37,440 bases of DNA, taken from positions 1-37,440 of the forward strand of contig CAZAJS010000004.1 in NCBI GenBank assembly GCA_964485635.1. The letters run 5' to 3'. Positions 26,152-33,537 of the stretch are shown here, piece by piece. The position numbers were made by a program, and so were the translations under genes. The notes beneath the pieces are model-generated. The model saw nothing but the letters and a program-made list of their open reading frames with translations, was not told where the DNA came from and made no database searches. Every line of letters begins with the position of its first letter. Positions within the stretch are counted from its first letter, which is position 1. The DNA comes from CAZAJS01 sp964485635 (lineage in GTDB: Bacteria; Pseudomonadota; Gammaproteobacteria; Francisellales; Francisellaceae).

Positions 26152-26171
26152 CAGGAGTTTCGCACTTTGAA
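26152..26171 (-). repeat. Short repeat, copy A
   Basis: Forward-strand CAGGAGTTTCGCACTTTGAA. Its inverted partner lies at 27099-27119, with one substitution and one extra A. Copy A also forms the right arm of a hairpin (GAAACTTCCT ... AGGAGTTTC). It lies about 50 nt upstream of the PagP-like gene. Confidence 0.55.
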
Positions 26172-26210
26172 CTTGAATCTAAGAAGTATCAAAAATCATT
26201 TATTTATGGG

Positions 26211-26870
26211 TTAAGGCGAACTAGGCGTACCTGGTTCTTGATCGCAATCGCCTTTAGATACATCAAAACTATTTACTTCGTCTTTTTGGTGTCGGCGGAT
26301 ACAATAAGTAGTACCTTGTTGGCTTTTAACTTCCATAGCATATAAATAACTCCAGCCGTCTGGACGTTTATCATTATCGGTAGTAATCCACCAATTATTA
26401 TGAGCTGGAGTATGACCTTGGCCGAGCATAACTGCGAAGGTATCATTGCCAATTTGCAATAAATATCTAAGCATAAAATTTAACTCACGTGGATGACTCG
26501 CAAAAATTTGACCTGGAGAAAAGGTATAATTGCCATTTCTATGATAATTGAATGAGTTAGCAACGTCTTTTGTTTTATGTCTGCCAGCATGGAAAAAGAC
26601 CTTTAAACGATGATGATTTGATTCTCTAGTGACGGTTGGTTGATCGTAAGGCTGGCCATCGCTGATAGATAGACCTCGAAATTGCATATTAACATCACTC
26701 ATATTAATGGTATCATCATCAAAATACAAATACGCAACATTATCACGTTTTGTTTTCCACCAACCAACCGGATCTTGGTTTGAATCTGAAGTGGTCTGAT
26801 GATCACTCATAACCGTTGCCCCTGCAATGGCAGGGACAATGGCAGATAGAGCAACAATTTTTTTTATCAT
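26211..26870 (-). CDS. Secreted protein of unknown function
   Basis: A 219-aa protein with a clear signal peptide (MIKKIVALSAIVPAIAGA, then TVMSD). The mature part is hydrophilic, His/Asn/Asp-rich and Trp-rich (VGWWKTKRDN, HNNWWITTDNDKRPDGWSY). It has just two cysteines, in TYCIRRH and GDCDQ near the C-terminus, which could form a disulfide. I do not recognise the family. AAGGAAG lies eight to nine bases before the ATG, and the promoter is close to consensus, so strong expression is likely. Short inverted repeats occur on both sides of the gene. Confidence 0.75.
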   Translation of the reverse strand: MIKKIVALSAIVPAIAGATVMSDHQTTSDSNQDPVGWWKTKRDNVAYLYFDDDTINMSDVNMQFRGLSISDGQPYDQPTVTRESNHHRLKVFFHAGRHKTKDVANSFNYHRNGNYTFSPGQIFASHPRELNFMLRYLLQIGNDTFAVMLGQGHTPAHNNWWITTDNDKRPDGWSYLYAMEVKSQQGTTYCIRRHQKDEVNSFDVSKGDCDQEPGTPSSP

Positions 26871-26919
26871 ATAACGCTTCCTTGGGTATTAGACAATACT
26901 GATTAATAATATGCGCTAA

Positions 26920-26948
26920 ATAATATAAAATATTATTATAAATGTCAA
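26920..26948 (-). promoter_or_regulatory. Strong promoter of the secreted-protein gene
   Basis: Reverse strand: perfect -35 TTGACA (26943-26948), 17-base AT-rich spacer, -10 TATTAT (26920-26925; five of six). The leader would be about 43 nt. Confidence 0.7.
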
Positions 26949-27098
26949 TAAGTTTTTTAATTTTATGTTAAAAGCTTATGGGATAAAACTGATACTTAGC
27001 TTGACTATTAAAACTGGTAGCCTAATGTGAAAGTTATTGTAAACCCTGTGCATTTATCAACCATGGGCTATTTATTGGTAATGGTACGATCTAATATA

Positions 27099-27119
27099 TT
27101 CAAAAGTGCGAAAGTCCTG
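27099..27119 (+). repeat. Short repeat, copy B
   Basis: Contains TCAAAAGTGCGAAAGTCCTG (27100-27119). It is the inverted partner of copy A, about 930 bases away, and lies about 140 nt upstream of the sugar-porter start. Confidence 0.55.
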
Positions 27120-27259
27120 ACAACTTTAAATTTTCATGTATCAGTGTTTAAGGCATTTAGCGATAAAAAAATAATTGCGACTATTTTGAAAAAAATAATT
27201 GATTTTTGTTATTTTATTGAAATAATGATTAAAATAGTCATTAGAAAAGGATCTTAACT

Positions 27260-28673
27260 ATGTCAACGGATCATCTGGCTGCTTACCGGCGAACCATTTA
27301 TTTTATTTGCTTTACCGCAGCCTTAGGCGGATTATTGTTTGGACTTGACCAGGGATTTATTGGTAATGCCTTGGCAACAGTTCATCAAGTCTATGGAATT
27401 GACAAAGCCCAAAGCCAGCTTTATGCTAGTGTTTTATCATGGGGTGGCATTATTGGTGCATTAATCAGTGGCATTATCATGCGACAATTAGGTCGCCAAA
27501 AAGCCTTACTGATCGCTGGCTGGTTATTTGTCAGCATGGCCTTTATTTCTGCGTTTATTCCACCGTTTTGGTTATTAGTTCTATGCCGTTTTGGATTGGG
27601 CATTGCCGTTGGAATTGCCATTTTTTCTGTTCCGATTTACTTAGCTGAAACCGCCCCGACCCATATTCGTGGCCGTATGACGACATTATTTCAGCTAATG
27701 GTGACTGTCGGGATTTTTGTTGTGTCTGTATCGAACGTTTCATTGTCTCGTTATTTTGGCTATAACCAATCCGCCTTGACACTGATGTTTGTAGTCATTG
27801 TCGCTTTTGCCTTATTAATGCTGATTGGTAGTTTTACCTTGCCTGAAAGTCCACGCTGGTTACTATTGAAGGGGAAAACGGATAAAGCTAAACGTGTCTT
27901 AACCAAAACACGCCCTCCTGAAACAGATATTGATCAAACCATCCAAACAATCAACCAACAAAGAGATCAAGAATCTAAAGNNNNNNNNNNCGCATTTATT
28001 ACGTCGTGGCTTTTTTTGGAAGGTGTTATTATTAGGAGCTGCAATCCAAGGATTTCAGCAATTAGTGGGTATTAATCTAATGATTTATTATGCGCCAACC
28101 TTTTTTGGCTATGCCGATATTACAGGCGTTATTGCGGTACTTGCCATCCCAGCGGTAAACTTACTTTCAACCTTTCCGGCATTAAAATGGGTCGAGCGTT
28201 GGGGGCGTAAAAAACTTCTTTACTTTGGTTCAATTGTCATGGGATTAATGTTGCTAACAGCAGGCATTTGTTTTCAAATCATCAACCATTTCCCGAATCA
28301 AGCAACCCCATTTGCCCACTACTTCTTAGTCGTCAGTTGCGTGGTTTATATTTTTGGATTTGCTTGTTCTTGGGGACCGGTGGCGTTTGTATTATGTTCT
28401 GAAATTTTCCCTCAAAAAGGGCGTGAAATTGGGATTACTGTCACCACAATTATGAATCTTGTATTTGCCAGTGTTGTAATCGGAAGCTCACTGAGTATTA
28501 TGGAAATCCTAGGCAACAGCGCTATTTTCTATATTTTTGCTGGTTTCTGTGCCTTATCATTACTTTTCTTAAACCGCTTAGTTCCAGAGACCAAAGACGT
28601 GCCATTAGAAACCATCGAAAATCATCTGATCAGTGGCCAAAAACTCCGCCATATTGGCCAATCACGCAATTAA
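27260..28673 (+). CDS. MFS sugar porter (GalP/XylE-like), crosses an assembly gap
   Basis: A proton-coupled or facilitated sugar transporter of the inner membrane, about 468 aa. Sugar-porter marks in order: GLLFGLDQGFIGNAL, GRQKALLIAG (motif A), VPIYLAETAPTHIRGRM (the PESPR-associated helix 4-5 motif), PESPRWLLLKGK, then after the gap QGFQQLVGINLMIYYAPTFF (the QQ..GIN..YY signature), GRKKLLYFGS and PETKDVPLE. The ten N at 27981-27990 interrupt the central cytoplasmic loop. The frame before the gap and the frame of the second half differ if the gap is truly 10 bases; a multiple of three restores one frame. AGGA lies eight bases before the ATG. The sugar is unknown. Confidence 0.88.
27981..27990. 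other. Assembly gap (10 N) inside the sugar-porter gene
   Basis: Ten undetermined bases. The coding phase on the two sides requires a gap length divisible by three, so 10 is probably a placeholder. Confidence 0.9.
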
Positions 28674-28771
28674 ATCTTACCCTTTGAATCACATCTTTCC
28701 TTACATCAACATACCAATTCGTTAACCACGATTGGTCTAATTGAATAATATTCAGCTGCTTAAGGAATGGA

Positions 28772-29698
28772 TCATCTTTCTGCTTGACGTGAGAACAATG
28801 GTTTTGACAACCACGCACAACGACTGATGCCCAAGGCGATAAAAACCACTAATAAGGCAATAACCAAGCGAGCATGTAATGGTTCATTTAATATGATCAC
28901 GCCTAAAACAGCACCAAATAATGGTACAAAATAATTGCTTAATGCGGCAAATGAAGCGCCTTGTTGATAAATGAGCGTCACATACATCATATAAACTAAA
29001 CCAGAACAAAAGATGCCTAACACCATCACTGCAATGAATGATGCCCAAGAATACTGTTGCATGATCATTGAGCTATGGACCCCAAGATATATCACAAAAG
29101 GAATCGCGGCAAAACCCAAGACATTCCGCGTCATGACTAATGGGGTTACTGGCTCCGGAAAAAGACGAATTAAAACCAAAGCCAAAGCAAAACTTGCTGC
29201 AGCGAGCAATATGGCAAATTGGGGAATCAGCTGAGTCACATCGATCTGTTGTAAGCTCGGCCAAAATAAAATCAAAATTCCGATAAATCCCCCAATAACA
29301 CTGACTAATACTCCAAACGTGATCGGTTCTTGTCGAATCAATAAGCCAACAAATATGGCCGTAAAAATGGGAACAGTACTGACTAATACTGCCGCAATAC
29401 TGCTTGCCAAATATTGTTGCCCCCAAGCCATACTAAAAAATGGAATAATGGCTTCAAATAAAGCAATAGCCGCATACCACAGGCATGTTTTCACCCAAGA
29501 TAGCTTAATTGGTGAAAACGCCGCCTTTGTTTCACGTTTTGGCAATAAGGCAACTAATAGAATCAGCGTCATCGCACCAATGATAATGCGGCTAGCGGCC
29601 ACTGTCATTGGCGACATCGTGACTAATGCCATTTGTGTAAAAAGAAATTGACTGCCCCAAATAAAGCCAATCCCTAAAAGCAATATATAACTTAACAC
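28772..29698 (-). CDS. EamA/DMT-family transporter
   Basis: A 308-aa inner-membrane protein with 10 hydrophobic helices in two EamA repeats: LGIGFIWGSQFLFTQMAL with ASRIIIGAMTL in the first, and NVLGFAAIPFVIYL with ALSNYFVPLFGAVLGVIILN in the second. It is a drug/metabolite-type exporter; the substrate cannot be told. The start is uncertain: GTG at 29698 has GGA nine bases upstream but no strong site. It lies 31 nt after the pilin stop on the same strand and could be cotranscribed with the pilin, though a functional link is not evident. It converges on the sugar porter. Confidence 0.87.
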   Translation of the reverse strand: MLSYILLLGIGFIWGSQFLFTQMALVTMSPMTVAASRIIIGAMTLILLVALLPKRETKAAFSPIKLSWVKTCLWYAAIALFEAIIPFFSMAWGQQYLASSIAAVLVSTVPIFTAIFVGLLIRQEPITFGVLVSVIGGFIGILILFWPSLQQIDVTQLIPQFAILLAAASFALALVLIRLFPEPVTPLVMTRNVLGFAAIPFVIYLGVHSSMIMQQYSWASFIAVMVLGIFCSGLVYMMYVTLIYQQGASFAALSNYFVPLFGAVLGVIILNEPLHARLVIALLVVFIALGISRCAWLSKPLFSRQAER

Positions 29699-29729
29699 AC
29701 CTTGATATCCATGCTGATCATCCGATCAA

Positions 29730-30167
29730 TTAACTACTCAGCAATTCCATGCTTGCACACATTCTATCAACAACTTGTTGTGAACAGCCTGAGGTTTTAC
29801 AGGTCCATGTTTCATCAGTCGTAGCATAAGTAACACGACAATCATTATTATCCCCTGGCATGTTATCAATCAATTCCATGACAATCACACCAAAACCAGA
29901 CTCATTCGCAGTTGTGATACTCGGAACCGTTGGTGTAGAAATACTCTCAAGTCTTCTTTGCACTTTTTGATTTTCAAAATCACGCCCTGTTGGACTAATC
30001 GATAACGCTAAAGAACGCGCCTGACTGGCAGTTGATACAGCACTGGATAAATGACTTTCTCGTGTGTAATTCCCATACATTGGAATAGCAATACTTGCTA
30101 AGATTGTAATGATTGCTACTGTAATTAAAAGCTCAACCAGTGAAAAGCCATGACGTTGTTTTATCAT
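29730..30167 (-). CDS. Type IV pilin (major-pilin-like) with four-cysteine head
   Basis: A 145-aa prepilin with leader MIKQRHG, prepilin-peptidase cleavage between Gly7 and Phe8, and Glu12 at mature position 5 (GFSLVELLITVAIITILASI). The hydrophobic helix runs to about residue 30, and AIPMYGNYTRESHLSSAVST is typical of type IVa pilins. The head has cysteines at 110, 123, 128 and 137 and a Val-Pro at 81-82. The same cysteine pattern occurs three times in the protein encoded 93 nt upstream. The ribosome site is weak and I could not find a convincing sigma-54 or sigma-70 promoter in the 93-nt gap. It may be the major pilin or a minor one. Confidence 0.92.
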   Translation of the reverse strand: MIKQRHGFSLVELLITVAIITILASIAIPMYGNYTRESHLSSAVSTASQARSLALSISPTGRDFENQKVQRRLESISTPTVPSITTANESGFGVIVMELIDNMPGDNNDCRVTYATTDETWTCKTSGCSQQVVDRMCASMELLSS

Positions 30168-30260
30168 TGAACGATCAGCGCCATTGTTAAATAATATTAA
30201 TTTTTTTAAGGTAGCATATCTAGCTATAAAAAGAAAGGCCTTATCAAATCTTATTGAACC

Positions 30261-31442
30261 TTATTTTTGTGGCACTGTGCCACAAACTCCGGCAGCAACG
30301 AAATTAGGGCATCCATCTGAAGCATGGCAAACAAATCCAGGACTTGACTGAGTATAGCGAATATGACAAGTTTGATCCGGTAGCGCAAAATCAGGCGCTA
30401 ATATCATTGTAACACTTCGAGGTTGAACTTTAACATGAGGAATTGCACCAGTGGTTAATGATTCAAAAACAGCCGTTTCTTGATTTAAAGCAATAGCCTC
30501 TTGTTTTAACCCTTTTGCAATATCTAAGATTTGCTCACTGGCCTTTTGGGCTTCAGGTAATGCTTGTCTTTGACGTTGTTCACGACGATATTCAGCTTGT
30601 TGTGCTGCAAAATTCTGGCCAAGGACACGATGCGCCCCAGCACATAACCAATCAATGGTCATATTCCCACATGCAATACTTGGCTGACACTGCCAACGCT
30701 GATGTTTGGATGACTGCCAATAGGTGATTTCACAGTGATCACCTTGCATTTGACTTGGCAAAGCATCACTCACTTGCACATTCACTTTCCGACCCCATAA
30801 AGCAATGACGGGCACACTTGGATTCGTTAATGCGCTTAATTGAATTTGTTGTTGTAAGGTAGGCCAACCTTGCTGCACGAATGCCACTTGATCGTAATTG
30901 ACTTGCTTTTGCAACGCGTTAATGGTATCAGCTGCTTTGCTTAAATTCGGACTTCCAGCCGTTTTTTGATACAGTGCTTGCCGTTGAGCTAGACTCAAAC
31001 CTGTTGCTGCTTTTGGATGAGCAATAGTAAGGTTTTGACAAACCCAGTCAACGGCTTTTGACTGACAGTTATCCACCGGCTGGCACATAAAAGCTTGACC
31101 ATCCCATTGATAACTAATATGACACTGATCTTCTCCCTGACTGAATGTCGCTGGCAAACTTAATGTCATTGAATCATCATCGGCAATCACATCAGGTACC
31201 CAGGCATTCGTTAAGCTAATCAATTCAGGTAATGCTGCAACCATAGGTTGACCTTGATGCATGGTTTTTTGACCAACCGCCTGCATGGCTTTCGCTGTTT
31301 TTTCAATTGTTTGCTTAGGCCTATCTTGATTCCAACTGGCAATTGCATGGCCAAGCATATCACTCGTTGAAGCGCCTGATAAAACGGGCCCACCCATTAA
31401 TACAATCCATCCATACCATTTTAACCAACGATGCTGCCACAT
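30261..31442 (-). CDS. Secreted protein with three pilin-head-like four-cysteine domains
   Basis: A 393-aa protein with a Sec-type N-terminus (MWQHRWLKWYGWIVLMGGPV, then LSGAS) and no GFxLxE prepilin site. The mature part contains three repeats, each a helical stretch, a Val/Ile-Pro (82-83, 210-211, 334-335), and four cysteines: 107/120/126/135, 237/252/258/267 and 359/372/378/387. The cysteine steps are 13-6-9, 15-6-9 and 13-6-9; the neighbouring pilin has 13-5-9. Shared residues include C-x-I-x-Y and VDWVC/IDWLC/VDRMC. So each repeat matches the pilin C-terminal head. No family name is known to me. It follows the ligase gene by 20 nt with AAAGGG before the ATG, and precedes the pilin. A periplasmic or surface role with pili is inferred. 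Confidence 0.85.
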   Translation of the reverse strand: MWQHRWLKWYGWIVLMGGPVLSGASTSDMLGHAIASWNQDRPKQTIEKTAKAMQAVGQKTMHQGQPMVAALPELISLTNAWVPDVIADDDSMTLSLPATFSQGEDQCHISYQWDGQAFMCQPVDNCQSKAVDWVCQNLTIAHPKAATGLSLAQRQALYQKTAGSPNLSKAADTINALQKQVNYDQVAFVQQGWPTLQQQIQLSALTNPSVPVIALWGRKVNVQVSDALPSQMQGDHCEITYWQSSKHQRWQCQPSIACGNMTIDWLCAGAHRVLGQNFAAQQAEYRREQRQRQALPEAQKASEQILDIAKGLKQEAIALNQETAVFESLTTGAIPHVKVQPRSVTMILAPDFALPDQTCHIRYTQSSPGFVCHASDGCPNFVAAGVCGTVPQK

Positions 31443-31462
31443 GTTTTAACCCTTTGATACAT

Positions 31463-32980
31463 TTATTGATAAAAAACAGACCACCATCCAACGCTCCAAA
31501 ACACGGGCGCTTTTGTATAAGGATTGACTTGCGTAACATGCTGCAATAATGTTTGTTGATATAACAAAGGACAAAGCAATCCCACTATTGCAATGGTGGC
31601 CACCACCATTAACCCCCACTGGCGCCATCGGCACAAGGCTTTTGGTGACTGTGTTGGATTTGTTGATAATGCCAACCCAATGACCAATGAACCGACTAAA
31701 ACGCCTAGTGGCGTTAATAATGTTCCACTGACCAAGGCATGTGCTAGTCCAGCAATCAGACTCATGGCAAATGTCAAGGACTGACCTGAGCTCAAACCAC
31801 GAGCTACAACCCAACGCCACAAGCCATAGACAATCATACTCATTACCCCAATAAAAGCAATTACCCCCCATTCACTCAGCACGCGCCAGAAAAACCCATG
31901 CACTGATGACACACCCGTTGGAACAGAAACATAATCAAATAAATGAAAATACAAAGGTAATATTGCTTGGGCTTGCTCAGCATCGCCAAAGAAAAATGCC
32001 TGTAAATAATAAGGCGTTTGCCAACTGCCCACCCCAACCAAGGGATGGCTTAACCCTGCCGACAAAGCAATACGAATCAAATACAAGCGTTCAGAATTTG
32101 AGTGGATCGCATTACGTGATGCGGCCGTTTGTGTTATCAAATGATCTAAATGTGCCATTTGCCATATTTGAACAAAATAGATCAATAAAATACCGAGCAT
32201 TAATGCCAATACTTGGTAACCAATAAATCGCCAGCCTAGTCGATTGCGTACAAATACAATCAAAACAAATAAAACGGCAAACCATTCTAAGGCCACAGCA
32301 CGTAATTGATGCGCAATGATTAAGAAAAAAACCAAAGCCGTTACCAATAATCCGGCCCACTGAAGCGAACGACGAAACTGGTTTGGCTGTAAACATGGCA
32401 AAATTGCTAAAGGCCATAAAAACGTCAATAAATGGTCGAAAAAGCGCGGATTTGAAAAATGGTAATGGCGAAATAGATCATGAATATAATGGATTTTAAA
32501 GGCCATTGTATAACTTGGGTCATAAGTCATAAACACCATATAGGTGATGATATGCCCGACATATAAAACAATAAGCACATAAAATACATAGAGTAAATAA
32601 CGCCAATGCCCAGGGTACTGATAAAAATACCCCCCAAGGACTAAGCAACTAATACCGGCAAGGGTATAAAAACTAACCCCCATGAATGCCACACTCGGAA
32701 CAATGGCATTAATCAACGCGCTTAAACAACCGATAAGAAGCAAACCACCAAGCCCCCAGCGGACCCAAGCTGTCAAACTAAACCATCGATTTAAAGCTGC
32801 TTGTCGTACACTGGGCAATAGTAAGATACTTAAACCGGCCACAGCAAACCAAATCACCTGCCATAAGCGTCGATTATCAAAAAGACTTCCACCCCAATTA
32901 AACCAATAATTCGGCGCCCAAAACGCATAAAATAAAATAATTCCATACATCCACGGTATGATTTTAAGTGGCCGTGACAT
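31463..32980 (-). CDS. O-antigen ligase / PglL-type oligosaccharyltransferase (Wzy_C)
   Basis: A 505-aa inner-membrane protein with about 12 helices. The large periplasmic loop holds the Wzy_C/WaaL features: RNAIHSNSERLYLIRIALSA (290-309), SHPLVGVGSW (311-320), and SSVHGFFWRVLSEWG (358-372) with His361 in the position of the conserved ligase histidine. Proteins of this fold move lipid-linked glycans either to lipid A core or to pilins (PglL/PilO/TfpO). Location two genes from a pilin favours pilin O-glycosylation, as with pilA-linked tfpO in Acinetobacter. No C-terminal PglL-specific domain is evident, so lipid A ligation is possible. AAGGA precedes the ATG; promoter at 33029-33057. Confidence 0.88.
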   Translation of the reverse strand: MSRPLKIIPWMYGIILFYAFWAPNYWFNWGGSLFDNRRLWQVIWFAVAGLSILLLPSVRQAALNRWFSLTAWVRWGLGGLLLIGCLSALINAIVPSVAFMGVSFYTLAGISCLVLGGYFYQYPGHWRYLLYVFYVLIVLYVGHIITYMVFMTYDPSYTMAFKIHYIHDLFRHYHFSNPRFFDHLLTFLWPLAILPCLQPNQFRRSLQWAGLLVTALVFFLIIAHQLRAVALEWFAVLFVLIVFVRNRLGWRFIGYQVLALMLGILLIYFVQIWQMAHLDHLITQTAASRNAIHSNSERLYLIRIALSAGLSHPLVGVGSWQTPYYLQAFFFGDAEQAQAILPLYFHLFDYVSVPTGVSSVHGFFWRVLSEWGVIAFIGVMSMIVYGLWRWVVARGLSSGQSLTFAMSLIAGLAHALVSGTLLTPLGVLVGSLVIGLALSTNPTQSPKALCRWRQWGLMVVATIAIVGLLCPLLYQQTLLQHVTQVNPYTKAPVFWSVGWWSVFYQ

Positions 32981-33028
32981 CCAGCAAAGTCCTTTTGATC
33001 AAACAATTTAGTCTATAAACCTTGGAGC

Positions 33029-33057
33029 ATTATAAAACCCTTTTGAGCAAAAGGCAA
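33029..33057 (-). promoter_or_regulatory. Promoter of the ligase / three-head protein / pilin genes
   Basis: Reverse strand: -35 TTGCCT (33052-33057; four of six), 17-base spacer, perfect -10 TATAAT (33029-33034). The leader to the ligase ATG is about 42 nt. Confidence 0.6.
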
Positions 33058-33253
33058 TCAAAAATGATTATTCAACACCACTGGTGTGGTTAGAAAAATC
33101 ACGCCATGCCATTTGCAAAAAATCATCTTGATCAAACAACACAACCGTAATCAGTCAGTCAATATTTCTATTATTAAGCAATAATATGATAAAACTCATA
33201 ACGAATATTTTCACCAGCTCCCATTTTTGCACGACAAAGATGACAGGCACCAT
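33058..33253. other. Intergenic stretch without a recognisable gene
   Basis: About 200 bases between the ligase promoter and the IS end. It contains a short perfect inverted repeat, ACACCA-C-TGGTGT (near 33079-33091). An open frame of 65 codons overlapping this stretch and the IS end on the reverse strand has no ribosome site and is not credible. Confidence 0.5.
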
Positions 33254-33281
33254 TGTGCAAAACTCACAACTTAATTTGACA
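33254..33281. repeat. Terminal inverted repeat of an IS481-type element (one end)
   Basis: 28 bases beginning TGTGCAAAACTC and ending TAATTTGACA, i.e. TGT...ACA, as in ends of IS481-family elements. It lies 9 nt beyond the stop codon of the transposase remnant, exactly where the 3' end of such an element should be. No opposite end was found in the window. Confidence 0.6.
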
Positions 33282-33290
33282 GTTGTCGGT

Positions 33291-33537
33291 TCAGTATGAA
33301 GCTTTGTTATTTTCAAAATGGTCTTTGCTTTGTTTTGAAAACTCAGTGACATTATTACTGCTTTCTAAATGTTTTTCAAGTTCTACCTCTTGCGCAAGTT
33401 TTTTTGCATCCTGAAAAATTTGCCAAGGCGTTTTTCCATAGCAGCGTGGTCCAGAATGAGGCCTATACTCGTTATCCTTTTGATGAATTATATTCAGAAA
33501 AAATTGCCCTCCCTGTTGAATTAACTGAACAAAGCAT
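33291..33537 (-). pseudogene. C-terminal remnant of an IS481-family transposase
   Basis: One reverse frame reads QFFLNIIHQKDNEYRPHSG then PRCYGKTPWQIFQDAKKLAQ and EVELEKHLESSNNV..., ending at TGA (33291-33293). RPHSG-x-RCYGKTP-x-QxFxDxK-x-LAxE is the C-terminal signature of the IS481 group whose members end NERTHxGKxCxGKTPxxTF. The catalytic DDE part is absent, so the element is dead. The upstream limit is uncertain because the remnant runs into the 3' end of the Rhs gene (stop at 33521) in another frame. Confidence 0.75.

Larger units (their letters stand above)
26871..27259. other. AT-rich intergenic region between divergent genes
   Basis: 389 bases without a convincing gene. It contains the promoter of the secreted-protein gene (26920-26948), repeat copy B (27099-27119), and AAGGA before the sugar-porter ATG. 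A weak promoter-like pair TTGTTA/TAAAAT with an 18-base spacer precedes the sugar porter. The frame 27027-27257 is open, but its Ile/Lys-rich composition reflects AT content. Confidence 0.6.

Noticed and set aside
27027..27257. A 76-codon frame before the sugar porter
   Set aside because: Ile/Lys/Phe-rich composition mirrors local AT content, there is no ribosome site, and the frame covers repeat copy B and the transporter's leader.
30168..30260. A sigma-54 promoter before the pilin
   Set aside because: No GG-N10-GC pair fits; only a poor TTGATA-like element is present, so no promoter was called.
30261..31442. Reading the three-head protein as a minor pilin
   Set aside because: There is no GFxLxE prepilin cleavage motif and no long hydrophobic N-terminal helix; the N-terminus is a Sec-type signal.
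33155..33352. A 65-codon reverse frame beside the IS remnant
   Set aside because: It overlaps the transposase remnant in a different frame and runs through its terminal repeat; no ribosome site and no family resemblance.
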